In this document: piece by piece, positions 1 to 7,916 of the stretch
Layout of the letters: every line of letters starts with the position of its first letter
How positions within the stretch are numbered: the stretch's first letter is position 1
Notes under the pieces: generated by a model
Seen by the model: only the letters and a program-made list of their open reading frames with translations
What the model was told of the DNA's origin: nothing
Databases searched by the model: none
Assembly (NCBI GenBank): GCA_016294105.1
Contig: JAEDCN010000022.1
Span: 1-38,208, forward strand
From: Treponema sp.
Lineage (GTDB): Bacteria; Spirochaetota; Spirochaetia; Treponematales; Treponemataceae
Reading direction: 5' to 3'
Length of the DNA: 38,208 nucleotides
Translations under genes and position numbers: made by a program

Positions 1-87
1 GGTTTTATGCTATAGTTGCGTAAATCTGCATGGATTTACACTCATGGAGAGATTCATCTGCCTTGCTAAAAGGAAGAAAGGAGTTGT

Positions 88-924
88 ATGTCAGTTCTAG
101 AAGGTATTTTGCTTGGTTTATTGCAGGGGGTGGCAGAATTTTTGCCTATTTCCAGTTCAGGGCATTTGGCCATTGCCCAAAAATTGTTCAATTTAGAGGA
201 TGTTCCCCTGCTCTACGATGTATTCCTCCATTTAGCCACCCTGGGAGCCGTGATTTTGTTCTTTCGCAAGCGAATTTGGAGCTTGCTGCAGGTAGTGGGA
301 AGATGGATGTGCCGCCGTTCCCTGCCAGAAGACAAGGCTGACCTACAAACCATTGTGGCTTTGTTGCTGGGAACCTTTGTAACCGGTATTTTTGGTATTC
401 TCTTGTCCGATGTGGTAGAAGATTTTGACATAAAGTTTATTTATGTAGGCTTTTTCATTACTGCTGGCTTGCTGTTTTTTGGTGATGCAACAGAAGAACG
501 TCGGCGAAAAAAACGATTGGCCGCAGGTTCTAAAGAATCTGAAGATAAGGCTGTTGGAATAAAGCCCTTGCAGGGTCTGGGAATTGGTCTTGCCCAAGGC
601 TTTGGTGTGCTTCCAGGAATTTCTCGTTCTGGTAGCACCATTGCAGGAGCCCTTTTGTGCGGTGTTGACCGTGAGCAGGCTGGTGAATTCTCCTTTCTGC
701 TTTCCATTCCAGCTATTCTCGGAGCCTTTGTGTTGCAGCTGGATGATTTGGATGAAATTGGTTCTGCAGTGGGACTTGCTCCTGTGGTGGCTGGTTGCAT
801 TGCCGCCTTTGTAGCAGGAATCTTTGCCTTGTCTGTCTTGATGAAGATTGTTCGCAAAGGTAAGCTAGAGTGGTTTGCCATCTATCTCATTCCACTGGGA
901 ATTTTGGGCTTACTCTTTTTGTAG
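88..924 (+). CDS. uppP: Undecaprenyl-diphosphatase (BacA/UppP family)
   Basis: Dephosphorylates undecaprenyl pyrophosphate to undecaprenyl phosphate at the cytoplasmic membrane, recycling the lipid carrier for peptidoglycan and surface-glycan synthesis. Both family signatures are visible: the N-terminal block around residues 13-26 (QGVAEFLPISSSGH, with the Q/E-rich catalytic motif) and PGISRSGST at 176-184 (phosphate-binding arginine). Hydrophobic segments run through the rest, and the 278-aa length is normal. The ATG is preceded by GAAAGGAG at good spacing. A possible -10 (TATAGT, 11-16) lies upstream, but its -35 would fall outside the window. The next gene appears to have its own promoter. 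Family assignment is secure; the role is taken from the family. Confidence 0.96.
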   Translation: MSVLEGILLGLLQGVAEFLPISSSGHLAIAQKLFNLEDVPLLYDVFLHLATLGAVILFFRKRIWSLLQVVGRWMCRRSLPEDKADLQTIVALLLGTFVTGIFGILLSDVVEDFDIKFIYVGFFITAGLLFFGDATEERRRKKRLAAGSKESEDKAVGIKPLQGLGIGLAQGFGVLPGISRSGSTIAGALLCGVDREQAGEFSFLLSIPAILGAFVLQLDDLDEIGSAVGLAPVVAGCIAAFVAGIFALSVLMKIVRKGKLEWFAIYLIPLGILGLLFL

Positions 925-978
925 AATTACTGCTTTTGTACTAGCTCCATCTGACGAGGGATTTTTTCGTTCTGCCCC

Positions 979-1013
979 TTTGTTTTTGCTCAAAAGTGGG
1001 GTAAAATATATCC
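979..1013 (+). promoter_or_regulatory. Promoter of the OLD-like ATPase gene, probably leaderless
   Basis: A weak -35 (TTTGTT, 979-984), a 17-nt spacer and a -10 TAAAAT (1002-1007) are followed by six bases and then the ATG at 1014. No Shine-Dalgarno sequence precedes the ATG. The -10-to-start distance equals the -10-to-RNA-start distance at the 5S genes in this window, so transcription probably begins at the start codon. Confidence 0.5.
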
Positions 1014-2552
1014 ATGCTGCATATAGAGACAAAGGTAAAGCTGCCCTTCCTGTGGGGAAAGGCTGCATTCAAGAAGAATAACTGGACGCAAGTGAATCTC
1101 ATCGTGGGGCCCAATGGTTCTGGAAAAACACTTTTGGCTAACGAAATTGCCAGTCAATTCAGAAATTATGACTTGGACGTTACCTTTCTCCGTTCTGACC
1201 GTATTCCCGAAGATCAGGTTTTGGCGGTGCTGCGGAGTAATCAGCAGGTAAAGGAGCGGATTGAATCAGTTTTGTCTGGTATGTTTGGCAAGTCCATCAC
1301 CTTTCAGGAGCAAGAGGATGGTAGCTTTCTTCCCATGGTGGTGAACAAGGCTCGTGGTGTGGAATACAACCTAAAGGAAGGTGAGTGCCACGGTCTAAAG
1401 GAAATCTTGCAGCTATTGATAGCCCTGTACAATAGCCAAAGCGACTGCCTTATTTTTGACGAGCCTGAATTGCATCTGCACCCTCAGTTCCAGCTCTTTT
1501 TTATGAAGGAAATCAGAAAGGCTGCAGCATTGGAGCCAGGAAAAATCTTTTTTCTCATAACTCATTCGCCTTTTTTCATCGATTTGCGGTTTCCAGAAGA
1601 CCTTTTGGGGGTGATTGTGTGCCACGTAAATCGCGTTCCTACCTGCATTGACCAGCTTTCCACCGAGGATGAGCTTTTGTTTCGCCGATTTTTACCTCGA
1701 TTCAATACCTACCACAAGCAGTTTTTCTTTTCCGATAACCAAATCTTTGTGGAAGGCTACACCGACCAGCAGCTTTTTTCTCATCTTTTGGAACTCACCA
1801 GTAGCTGGTATTCCTCTGTTGGTACTGGTATTATTGATGTGGGTGGCAAGGACGAGCTGGGAGTTTTTTGTAAGGTCTGTTCACTGCTGGGAACTGACGG
1901 CCGCATTGTGGGAGATCTTGATTCTCTGTTCAAGGGAAAGCTTCGTGATGTGCTGGCACAAGACCCTCGACCAGCCCTGTGGCTCCAGCATCAGGAGGAA
2001 AAGCAGCTTCCCTTTTATACCCAGCTTTTTACTGCCACCAGCCTACGGCGTGGCATCACCTTGGAAAAACTGATTGTGCGGCTGGAGCGGTATTTGGTGG
2101 ATATGGGTGCAGCCCTGTGCAATCTTCCAGAATCTATTCCCCCAGAGCTGGCTCTTTTAGTGGAAAAGCTGCGGGAAATGTACGATAAGTACCAAAAGGT
2201 GGAGGACTTGGATACCTACAAAACCGTGGTTTTACAAGGCGTAAACCAAGTGGGCCACTTGATGGAAGGCTTGATTCCGGCTCAGTTGTTCAACACCATT
2301 CCTCTCATAAAAAATCTTACTTCCTTGATTTTTGCCGCTGCCGCTACTGCTCGTGTGTACATTCTGCCCAATGGCTGCATTGAGCATTACTATACTCAAA
2401 ACCATGTTCAGTACATGCCCATTTCTGGCAAGGACAAGCTTTTTCACAAGGAACAGGAATACATGTCCCAAGTTCAGCCAGAGGTTTTGCGGATGGAATA
2501 CAATGAATTGATTGAGATTCTAGACCAGGCTTGTATGCGGGATTCAAGCTAG
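1014..2552 (+). CDS. OLD-like AAA ATPase with C-terminal TOPRIM-type domain
   Basis: A 512-aa protein with an SMC/ABC-like ATPase half and a TOPRIM-like half, the architecture of OLD-family nucleases and related ATPases. Walker A is GPNGSGKT (32-39). Walker B is CLIFDEPELHLHPQ, with the catalytic pair D149/E150, followed by an H-loop-like LITHSPFF. The usual LSSGE signature is absent; KEGECHGLKEILQ occupies its place. The TOPRIM part has the glutamate in IFVEGYTD (E247) and an acidic pair in GDLDSL (D301, D303). The N-terminus (MLHIETKVKLPFLWGK) is a normal ATPase start. OLD proteins act in phage defence or DNA repair, but which applies here cannot be read from sequence. It stands alone, with no GajB, helicase or reverse transcriptase partner. 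Confidence 0.82.
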   Translation: MLHIETKVKLPFLWGKAAFKKNNWTQVNLIVGPNGSGKTLLANEIASQFRNYDLDVTFLRSDRIPEDQVLAVLRSNQQVKERIESVLSGMFGKSITFQEQEDGSFLPMVVNKARGVEYNLKEGECHGLKEILQLLIALYNSQSDCLIFDEPELHLHPQFQLFFMKEIRKAAALEPGKIFFLITHSPFFIDLRFPEDLLGVIVCHVNRVPTCIDQLSTEDELLFRRFLPRFNTYHKQFFFSDNQIFVEGYTDQQLFSHLLELTSSWYSSVGTGIIDVGGKDELGVFCKVCSLLGTDGRIVGDLDSLFKGKLRDVLAQDPRPALWLQHQEEKQLPFYTQLFTATSLRRGITLEKLIVRLERYLVDMGAALCNLPESIPPELALLVEKLREMYDKYQKVEDLDTYKTVVLQGVNQVGHLMEGLIPAQLFNTIPLIKNLTSLIFAAAATARVYILPNGCIEHYYTQNHVQYMPISGKDKLFHKEQEYMSQVQPEVLRMEYNELIEILDQACMRDSS

Positions 2553-2575
2553 GGGAGTGGAATCAAAAAAATTAC

Positions 2576-2634
2576 ACTTTTTTTCAAAAAAAGTCGTTTT
2601 CCCTCTTTACAAAAACTATCACCTATGATATATT
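2576..2634 (+). promoter_or_regulatory. 5S rRNA promoter, copy 1, with UP-like tract
   Basis: -35 TTTACA (2606-2611), a 17-nt spacer and -10 TATATT (2629-2634) precede the 5S 5' end by about 7 nt. Upstream, a T7/A7 inverted tract (2576-2594, centred on C2585) resembles an UP element. All elements recur 242 bp downstream. Confidence 0.8.
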
Positions 2635-2641
2635 CATTATT

Positions 2642-2751
<110 letters not shown>

Positions 2752-2818
2752 TTTTTTTTTGCCCATTTCATTTTTCTCTATCCCGAAATAAACTTTCAAT
2801 CCCTTCGTAAAAAAATAC

Positions 2819-2876
2819 ACTTTTTTCAAAAAAAAGCGTTTTACCTCTTTACAAAAACTATCACTTATGATATATT
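2819..2876 (+). promoter_or_regulatory. 5S rRNA promoter, copy 2
   Basis: -35 TTTACA (2848-2853), a 17-nt spacer and -10 TATATT (2871-2876), preceded by the T6/A8 inverted tract (2820-2836). It matches the arrangement of copy 1. Confidence 0.8.
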
Positions 2877-2883
2877 CATTATT

Positions 2884-2993
<110 letters not shown>

Positions 2994-3146
2994 TTTTTTT
3001 TTATTTTAAACAAGTTTTCCCCAGCCCATGATTTTGCTGTCTGACAAAAGAGAAAAAAAGAAATTGTGTTCCTTCTATTTTATCACCATTTTGCCCATTG
3101 TCAAATTATTCACGGTAAGGCAGTGGGATTCAATTGTTGTGCAGAT

Positions 3147-3176
3147 TTGACAAAGGAACAAACCATGAAGTACACT
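3147..3176 (+). promoter_or_regulatory. Probable promoter of the NagB-like gene
   Basis: A perfect TTGACA (3147-3152), an 18-nt spacer and TACACT (3171-3176) predict an RNA start near 3183 and a leader of about 44 nt ending in the AAAAGGAAGG ribosome-binding site. A 15-codon ORF (3165-3212, MKYTELIGILYANER) overlaps the promoter and would not be fully contained in this transcript. Confidence 0.5.
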
Positions 3177-3226
3177 GAATTGATTGGTATTTTGTATGCC
3201 AACGAACGCTGAAAAGGAAGGCTGTT

Positions 3227-4039
3227 ATGGATTATTTTGTGTTGAAGAAAGAGGATTTGGCTGCCAATTCCCACATTCCCATTGTGACTCTTGGTGATGC
3301 GGGGGAAGTGTTCTACGAAATGGCTTTGGATATGATTAACCACATCAAGGCCAACAATGAGGCTGGCAAGGAAACAGTGTTTATTTGTCCAGTGGGACCA
3401 GTAGGACAGTATCCCATTTTTGTGCGACTGGTGAATGAACAAAAGGTGAGCTTGAAAAAGGTTTGGTTCTTCAACATGGACGAATATCTTACTGATGAAG
3501 ATACCTACATTGACATTGACCATCGGCTGAGCTTCCGTGGCTTTATGAATCGTACCGTGTACAACCAGATTCTGCCAGAACTGGTAATGCCTCCAGAGCA
3601 GCGGGTTTTCCCAGACCCAGCAAATCCTGCCGCCTTGGACGAAAAGCTTGCTGCCTTGGGTGGTGCTCAGGTGTGCTATGGTGGAATCGGTATCACAGGA
3701 CACCTAGCCTTTAACGAGCCAGAAACCGTTCCTGCCAGCGAATTTGCCCAGCGGCCCACTCGTATTCTTGATATTTCTGCTGAAACACGAGCAGTTAACT
3801 CCATCGGAGACTTAGGTGGAGCGGTGGCTGCCATGCCTCGTCGTTGTATTACCATCGGAATGAAGTCCATTTTGGCTGCAAAGGAATTGCGGCTTTATTG
3901 CTTCCGAGATTGGCACCGAGCTGTTGTGCGGCAGGCTGGATACGGAGAGATTTCTGCTTCCTTCCCCGTAACCTTGGCTCAAAATCATCCTGATGCACGA
4001 ATCACTATAACTCGCAATGTGGCAGAAGCAGCCTATTGA
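3227..4039 (+). CDS. Divergent glucosamine-6-phosphate isomerase/deaminase (NagB) family protein
   Basis: A 270-aa protein with the NagB/RpiA/6-phosphogluconolactonase fold. Clear NagB landmarks are FFNMDEYL (D85, matching the catalytic Asp72 of E. coli NagB), GIGITGHLAFNEP at 153-165, and PRRCITIGMKSILAAKE near the C-terminus. Two functional sites deviate. The usual GGIGxDGH becomes GITGH, so the catalytic aspartate (Asp141 in E. coli) is threonine, while His159 and Glu164 remain. The N-terminal phosphate loop (usually PTGxTP) reads PVGPVGQYP. Standard deaminase activity is therefore doubtful; a related sugar-phosphate isomerase or lyase, or a regulatory role, is possible. The start is supported by AAAAGGAAGG about 7 nt upstream. 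No other amino-sugar genes flank it. Confidence 0.8.
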   Translation: MDYFVLKKEDLAANSHIPIVTLGDAGEVFYEMALDMINHIKANNEAGKETVFICPVGPVGQYPIFVRLVNEQKVSLKKVWFFNMDEYLTDEDTYIDIDHRLSFRGFMNRTVYNQILPELVMPPEQRVFPDPANPAALDEKLAALGGAQVCYGGIGITGHLAFNEPETVPASEFAQRPTRILDISAETRAVNSIGDLGGAVAAMPRRCITIGMKSILAAKELRLYCFRDWHRAVVRQAGYGEISASFPVTLAQNHPDARITITRNVAEAAY

Positions 4040-4093
4040 TGGAGTTTTGACGAAGGCTTAAATCGATTTTAAATTAATCTAAAAGCATTTGCT

Positions 4094-4122
4094 TTGAGCT
4101 GAACTGGCAATTACCGTTTACT
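4094..4122 (+). promoter_or_regulatory. Possible promoter of the outer-membrane protein gene
   Basis: TTGAGC (4094-4099), a 17-nt spacer and TTTACT (4117-4122) lie about 25 nt before the start codon and upstream of the AAAAAGGAG ribosome-binding site. Confidence 0.45.
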
Positions 4123-4147
4123 GTAGCTTTGCAAAAAGGAGTTTCCT

Positions 4148-5248
4148 GTGAAAAAATTACTTTGGATAGTTGCCAGTTTTTTTGTGATGGGGGTGGGGAG
4201 TGTGGCTTTTTCCCAAACCTACGAGGTGTACAACAAGTTCGGTACAGAGGGAATCTACGAGCTTCAGGATAATGGCCAGGGTACAGGGGAAAAATCCAGT
4301 GGCTTTGGAGGCTTGTACAACACTGCCTTTGGCCTTATCAACATGACCTATTTTAGTGCTCAAGCTGAATATCGGCTGGATTTGGCCAACGACCACCAGT
4401 ATATAAATTATACCTTGGTGGGGAATCCTGTTAAGGCAAATGTGTGGTTTCGTCCTAACAAGCACGTGGAAATGGTCTTTGGAAATAATTTTTACATGGC
4501 CTTGCCGGCTTCTTTTATGAACGTGTTCAACGAGTTTACCCCCAATGGCTGGTATGGAAAAAAATATTTTGGAGCCACCTTTGTGTGGGGGCCTGTTACT
4601 GTGGGGGCAAATATACCACATATTTCTGTGCATAACGATGATCTTTCTCTCAAGTTGAACTTTGGTGCCAACGTAAACATGGAAGGCTTTAATGTTGGGC
4701 TTAATTACAAGGGAGATGCTTCTTCCTTCAGTATATTCGCCAGCTTTGCTGGTGTGGAAAATCTCTACATCAGCGGAGGCTATACCTACAACGGTTATGC
4801 TATCGGGACGGCCAATGGCTATGGAGACTGGCGGAAAATTCTGAGCAATCCTATTGTTCAGTGGAATGACCGTTACGATACTAGCCACATCATCAATTTT
4901 AGTGGAACCTACCGACTGTGGCGCTTTACCTTTGGTGCGGATTTGGAGGCTGCCTTGTACAGCTCCGAGCAAAATCCCTTCTACGCAGGTGGCGTGGTTA
5001 TCTTTGAAATCGTTGAAGACCTGGACTTTAAGATTGACCTAAAATATTTTACCGAATTCCTCAATGATGATAACTGGCGGAATCCCTGGAACATGACCAT
5101 TCATCCTCGCTTTATCTTTGAGAACGAAAAGCACCAGATTATTGCCGGTGTGAAAATTGACCTGCATCAATGGCTCTCCTCCACCTCGGTTGCATCTCTT
5201 CGTTCCACTTACTTGGCTATTCCCCTGTCTTGGAAGTATAAGTTTTAG
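4148..5248 (+). CDS. Exported outer-membrane beta-barrel-like protein
   Basis: A 366-aa protein starting at GTG, with AAAAAGGAG just upstream. The N-terminus (MKKLLWIVASFFVMGVGSV) is a signal peptide, with likely cleavage in the AFSQ region (about residue 22). There is no lipobox cysteine. The mature part alternates polar and hydrophobic residues and is rich in Gly, Tyr, Asn and Trp (for example NLYISGGYTYNGYAIGTANG), ending SWKYKF with a terminal Phe. This fits a transmembrane beta-barrel. I recognise no named family. A porin or adhesin in the treponemal outer membrane is the likeliest role, by inference only. Confidence 0.75.
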   Translation: MKKLLWIVASFFVMGVGSVAFSQTYEVYNKFGTEGIYELQDNGQGTGEKSSGFGGLYNTAFGLINMTYFSAQAEYRLDLANDHQYINYTLVGNPVKANVWFRPNKHVEMVFGNNFYMALPASFMNVFNEFTPNGWYGKKYFGATFVWGPVTVGANIPHISVHNDDLSLKLNFGANVNMEGFNVGLNYKGDASSFSIFASFAGVENLYISGGYTYNGYAIGTANGYGDWRKILSNPIVQWNDRYDTSHIINFSGTYRLWRFTFGADLEAALYSSEQNPFYAGGVVIFEIVEDLDFKIDLKYFTEFLNDDNWRNPWNMTIHPRFIFENEKHQIIAGVKIDLHQWLSSTSVASLRSTYLAIPLSWKYKF

Positions 5249-5261
5249 TGGGAAGGATTAG

Positions 5262-5387
5262 GATACTATTCGCATTGATGCTGATTTACTTGCTGTTTTA
5301 AAAAACTATGGCAAAGGATATCAAGTTAAGATAAATGATATACTGAGAGCTGTGGTGATGGAACATCGTATGCCAGTCTTGGAGTAG
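5262..5387 (+). pseudogene. 3' remnant of a BrnA-type antitoxin gene
   Basis: The reading frame gives 41 residues: DTIRIDADLLAVLKNYGKGY, then QVKINDILRAVVMEHRMPVLE and a stop. The R(I/L)DADxL...GKGYQ..IN..LR core is the C-terminal half of the BrnA antitoxin family (ribbon-helix-helix, partner of BrnT). A stop codon lies immediately upstream in frame (5259-5261), there is no start codon or ribosome-binding site, and no brnT lies nearby, so this is a fragment. It ends 20 bp before the 0.5 kb lipoprotein repeat begins, suggesting that a rearrangement removed the rest. Confidence 0.75.
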
Positions 5388-5407
5388 TTTACCTACCTTA
5401 TCTTTCA

Positions 5408-5906
5408 ATTTTTCCCTCTCCTTTTCTTTTTTTCGCATTATATTCTTGTGAGTTCAAATTAGTTGTGGTATACTCTATACTGTAATAAGATTGTGCTGGA
5501 CTTATATTTAATGCTTTCTTCATTTTTAACATGAAATAATGCTGGAGGGATTGATGAAAAAACTGTTTGTTCTTTTAGGGGTTTTTTGTGCCCTTTGCTT
5601 CGTAGCATGTAGTAATTTTCAGCTTGCAGGTGGAGATATGGGGGTGGTTTCCCTTTCTATTGGTGATAATCTTGCCAGAGAGATTCGCAGTGCGGCTGCT
5701 TCGAGAAATGTAGCTGATGGAACTTATACGCTTACTGCCAGTATTCGAGGTGAATACTCTGATTCACAAACGGTAGCAGTTGCCAATGGCAATTATTCTG
5801 GTGTTACCTTTACCTTTGAAGATGTACCTGTCGGAAAAAAAATCATCCTTGACCTAACAGCCAAGGCCGATGGCAATTATATCTGGTACGGCAACTCAGG
5901 CAAGCA
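5408..5906 (+). repeat. Long direct repeat, copy 1 (lipoprotein promoter and 5' coding block)
   Basis: About 499 bp matches 7418-7916 with about four substitutions seen by eye. It spans 146 bp of non-coding DNA with the lipoprotein promoter and ribosome-binding site, then the first ~117 codons of the lipoprotein. Identity stops abruptly on both sides. It also carries a minus-strand TATAAT (5442-5437) and a GGAGAGG that in copy 2 serve a divergent small gene. Confidence 0.93.
5453..5481 (+). promoter_or_regulatory. Possible lipoprotein promoter, copy 1
   Basis: TTCAAA (5453-5458), a 17-nt spacer and TATACT (5476-5481). The leader would be about 65 nt and ends in GGAGGG five bases before ATG 5554. 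The -35 match is weak and the -10 is strong. The same elements lie at 7463-7491. Confidence 0.4.
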
Positions 5907-7032
5907 CATGGTTGTCAGCGGGATTAACAATCTGAATGTAGCTGTGGGTCGGGTAAGTGGCGTACTGATGTGGAAGCTGGAGAATCATAATATCCTTACA
6001 GCTCCGTATGGAGCGTATGACTCCCCAGCCGAGAGGGGAATCACGTTTGGTGCCTCTGATTCCTCCCAAGGGACACCGTTTTGCTTTGACAGCGATGGAA
6101 ATTTGTATGTAATACCAAGCGATGGACCCACGGTGAAAAAGTATGACTTGCAGCTTGACGGTACTTATGTAGATAGTAAAACGGACATATCGACTGGACA
6201 GGTATTCAATCATCTTGCCTATGACAGCGTTGCCGGGACTCTCTATGGCATTGGGACGCAGACTCAGCTGTGTTACTGGAAGTCTGGTGAATACTTTAAG
6301 CCAGTCCAGGATGGCACTGTCAATGCAGGTTCCTATTTGGGCTTGGCTGCCCACGATAATGTTGTGTATACAATCGAGCCTGATGGAGAGGACTCGGATG
6401 CAGTCCAGTATGCAACAGTCAAAAGCTATTCCATTTCCATTGAAGGAAGTGATGCCGGAGATACTGCCCAGTCTGCATCAAAGGACGTAAAGGAGAACTC
6501 CTTTCTACTGCCCTCCTTCTGTACTAGTAATTATACCGGCCAGATGATTTACCAAGATGGTGCGTTGTATTTGCTGCTGAGGCGGGTTGAAGTCTCAAAT
6601 AGTGTACCTACTGAGGGTGATTCCGAGCGGTTTAGTTGTGGGGCTTTGGTTAAAATAAATCCTTCAACCTTGACTCTTGATACCTCCTTTGGGACCAATG
6701 GGTATTTGGGATTGGCTTCTGAAAGAACGATTTCGGGTATTTACAATAGTAGGCCGTATTTCTCCATGAAGCTCTATTCCCCTACAGAATCAAATGAGAG
6801 CAGGGCTTTCTACGGACCGGTTGGATTTGTAGCTGTTATGCCCAAAAAACTTGTTATTGCTGATGCTGGTTATGCCTTGTCGAAGAGATCGGATGATAAA
6901 TTACTTGCCCGCCGAAAAAATCGTGTGGTAACTGTTGACTTGGAGACACAAGCGTTTGATGTCGCTTCTCTCAGTGATACAACTTTTTATGGAAATATAA
7001 CCACTGGTTGCGATTTTCTGGTTGTAGAATAG
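5554..7032 (+). CDS. Surface lipoprotein, copy 1 of a duplicated family
   Basis: A 492-aa lipoprotein. I start it at ATG 5554 because GGAGGG (5544-5549) sits just before it, although the frame opens at ATG 5539. MKKLFVLLGVFCALCFVAC has a short charged end, a hydrophobic core and a FVAC lipobox, so it is probably lipidated and exported. Residues to about 115 form a probable beta-sandwich domain nearly identical to the next copy. The remainder has propeller-like strands (CFDSDGNLYV, GTLYGIGTQ, NVVYTIEPDG), an all-beta sensor or adhesin look with no catalytic motif. Shared later blocks (QMIYQDGALYLLLR, CGALVKINPSTLT, MPKKLVIADAG) alternate with divergent ones. A glycosyltransferase start lies 4 nt downstream. 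Function unknown. Confidence 0.85.
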   Translation: MKKLFVLLGVFCALCFVACSNFQLAGGDMGVVSLSIGDNLAREIRSAAASRNVADGTYTLTASIRGEYSDSQTVAVANGNYSGVTFTFEDVPVGKKIILDLTAKADGNYIWYGNSGKHMVVSGINNLNVAVGRVSGVLMWKLENHNILTAPYGAYDSPAERGITFGASDSSQGTPFCFDSDGNLYVIPSDGPTVKKYDLQLDGTYVDSKTDISTGQVFNHLAYDSVAGTLYGIGTQTQLCYWKSGEYFKPVQDGTVNAGSYLGLAAHDNVVYTIEPDGEDSDAVQYATVKSYSISIEGSDAGDTAQSASKDVKENSFLLPSFCTSNYTGQMIYQDGALYLLLRRVEVSNSVPTEGDSERFSCGALVKINPSTLTLDTSFGTNGYLGLASERTISGIYNSRPYFSMKLYSPTESNESRAFYGPVGFVAVMPKKLVIADAGYALSKRSDDKLLARRKNRVVTVDLETQAFDVASLSDTTFYGNITTGCDFLVVE

Positions 7033-7036
7033 TCCC

Positions 7037-7327
7037 ATGTCCCCCGCCATCTCCGTCTGTATTCCAGTGTATGGTACAGAATCAAGCCTGCTGAACTGCC
7101 TCCACAGTGTGGCGGCTCAGCAGGGCTTTGAATCTGCAGGGCTGGAAATCATCATGACGGATGATGCCAGTCCTGCTTCCTGTGCCACAAAATCCCAGGA
7201 GAACCAGCTTAGTTCAGCGCAAATTGTCTCCCAATTCCAGCAAACAAGCCCTTGGCCAGTGCTTCATATTCAGCATGAAGAAAATTGCGGTTTAGTAGAA
7301 GCTCGTCGTACTGCTGGCTCATCATAA
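7037..7327 (+). pseudogene. GT2 glycosyltransferase, truncated copy 1
   Basis: The first ~93 residues match the two downstream glycosyltransferases (SVCIPVYGTESSLLNCLHSV, DDASP, IVSQFQQTSPWPV, EARRTA). The frame then leaves the family at about 7316 and stops after four more codons. The DxD-like nucleotide-sugar motif (FCLDSDD) and the whole C-terminal half are missing, so it cannot be an active transferase. At the break the sequence switches to a minus-strand antitoxin-like remnant, which identifies a recombination junction. It keeps the lipoprotein-glycosyltransferase order seen in the full cassette. Confidence 0.88.
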
Positions 7328-7419
7328 GTAGTATCCACTTCTACTCCTTTGCAAAGGGGTAGAATGCTTTCTATGATGTTTAAAAACTGATAATCAACAT
7401 TTCTCAGGGTGACAGTCAT
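7317..7419 (-). pseudogene. 5' remnant of a small antitoxin-like gene
   Basis: On the minus strand ATG 7419 is preceded by a strong GGAGAGG and, farther up, TATAAT (7452-7447), both within the repeated block. It encodes MTVTLRNVDYQFLNIIESIL followed by PLCKGVEVDTTYDEP, then runs into antisense glycosyltransferase sequence at about 7316. The N-terminal pattern (short beta strand, then an amphipathic helix) resembles small antitoxins; I do not assign a family. Because it has its own promoter and SD and lies divergently from the lipoprotein, copy 2 probably preserves the older arrangement of the repeated block. Confidence 0.5.
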
Positions 7420-7916
7420 TTTTCCCTCTCCTTTTCTTTTTTTCGCATTATATTCTTGTGAGTTCAAATTAGTTGTGGTATACTCTATACTGTAATAAGA
7501 TTGTGCTGGACTTATATTTAATGCTTTCTTCATTTTTAACATGAAATAATGCTGGAGGGATTGATGAAAAAACTGTTTGTTCTTTTAGGGGTTTTTTGTG
7601 CCCTTTGCTTCGTAGCATGTAGTAATTTTCAGCTTGCAGGTGGAGATATGGGGGTGGTTTCCCTTTCTATTGGTGATAATCTTGCCAGAGAGATTCGCAG
7701 TGCGGCTGCTTCGAGAAATGTAGCTGATGGAACTTATACGCTTACTGCCAGTATTCGAGGTGAATACTCTGATTCACAAACGGTAGCAGTTGCCAATGGC
7801 AATTATTCTGGTGTTATCTTTACCTTTGAAGATGTACCTGTCGGAAAAAGAATCATCCTTGACTTAACAGCCAAGGCCGATGGCAATTATATCTGGTACG
7901 GCAACTCTGGCAAGCA
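7418..7916 (+). repeat. Long direct repeat, copy 2
   Basis: Partner of 5408-5906 at a constant offset of 2010 bp. The left edge coincides with the start codon of the divergent antitoxin-like remnant. The right edge lies just after the codons for WYGNSGKH of the lipoprotein. Confidence 0.93.
7463..7491 (+). promoter_or_regulatory. Possible lipoprotein promoter, copy 2
   Basis: The same TTCAAA-N17-TATACT as in copy 1, inside the long repeat. Confidence 0.4.

Noticed and set aside
30..341. Open frame overlapping the start of uppP
   Set aside because: Different frame from the recognisable UppP protein, without a ribosome-binding site or domain.
3165..3212. 15-codon ORF (MKYTELIGILYANER) upstream of the NagB-like gene, considered as a leader peptide
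   Set aside because: It overlaps the TTGACA-N18-TACACT promoter, so the predicted transcript would start inside it. No attenuator structure follows.
4157..4972. 271-codon open frame antisense to the outer-membrane protein gene
   Set aside because: No start context and no domain, and the plus-strand frame has a clear signal peptide and ribosome-binding site.
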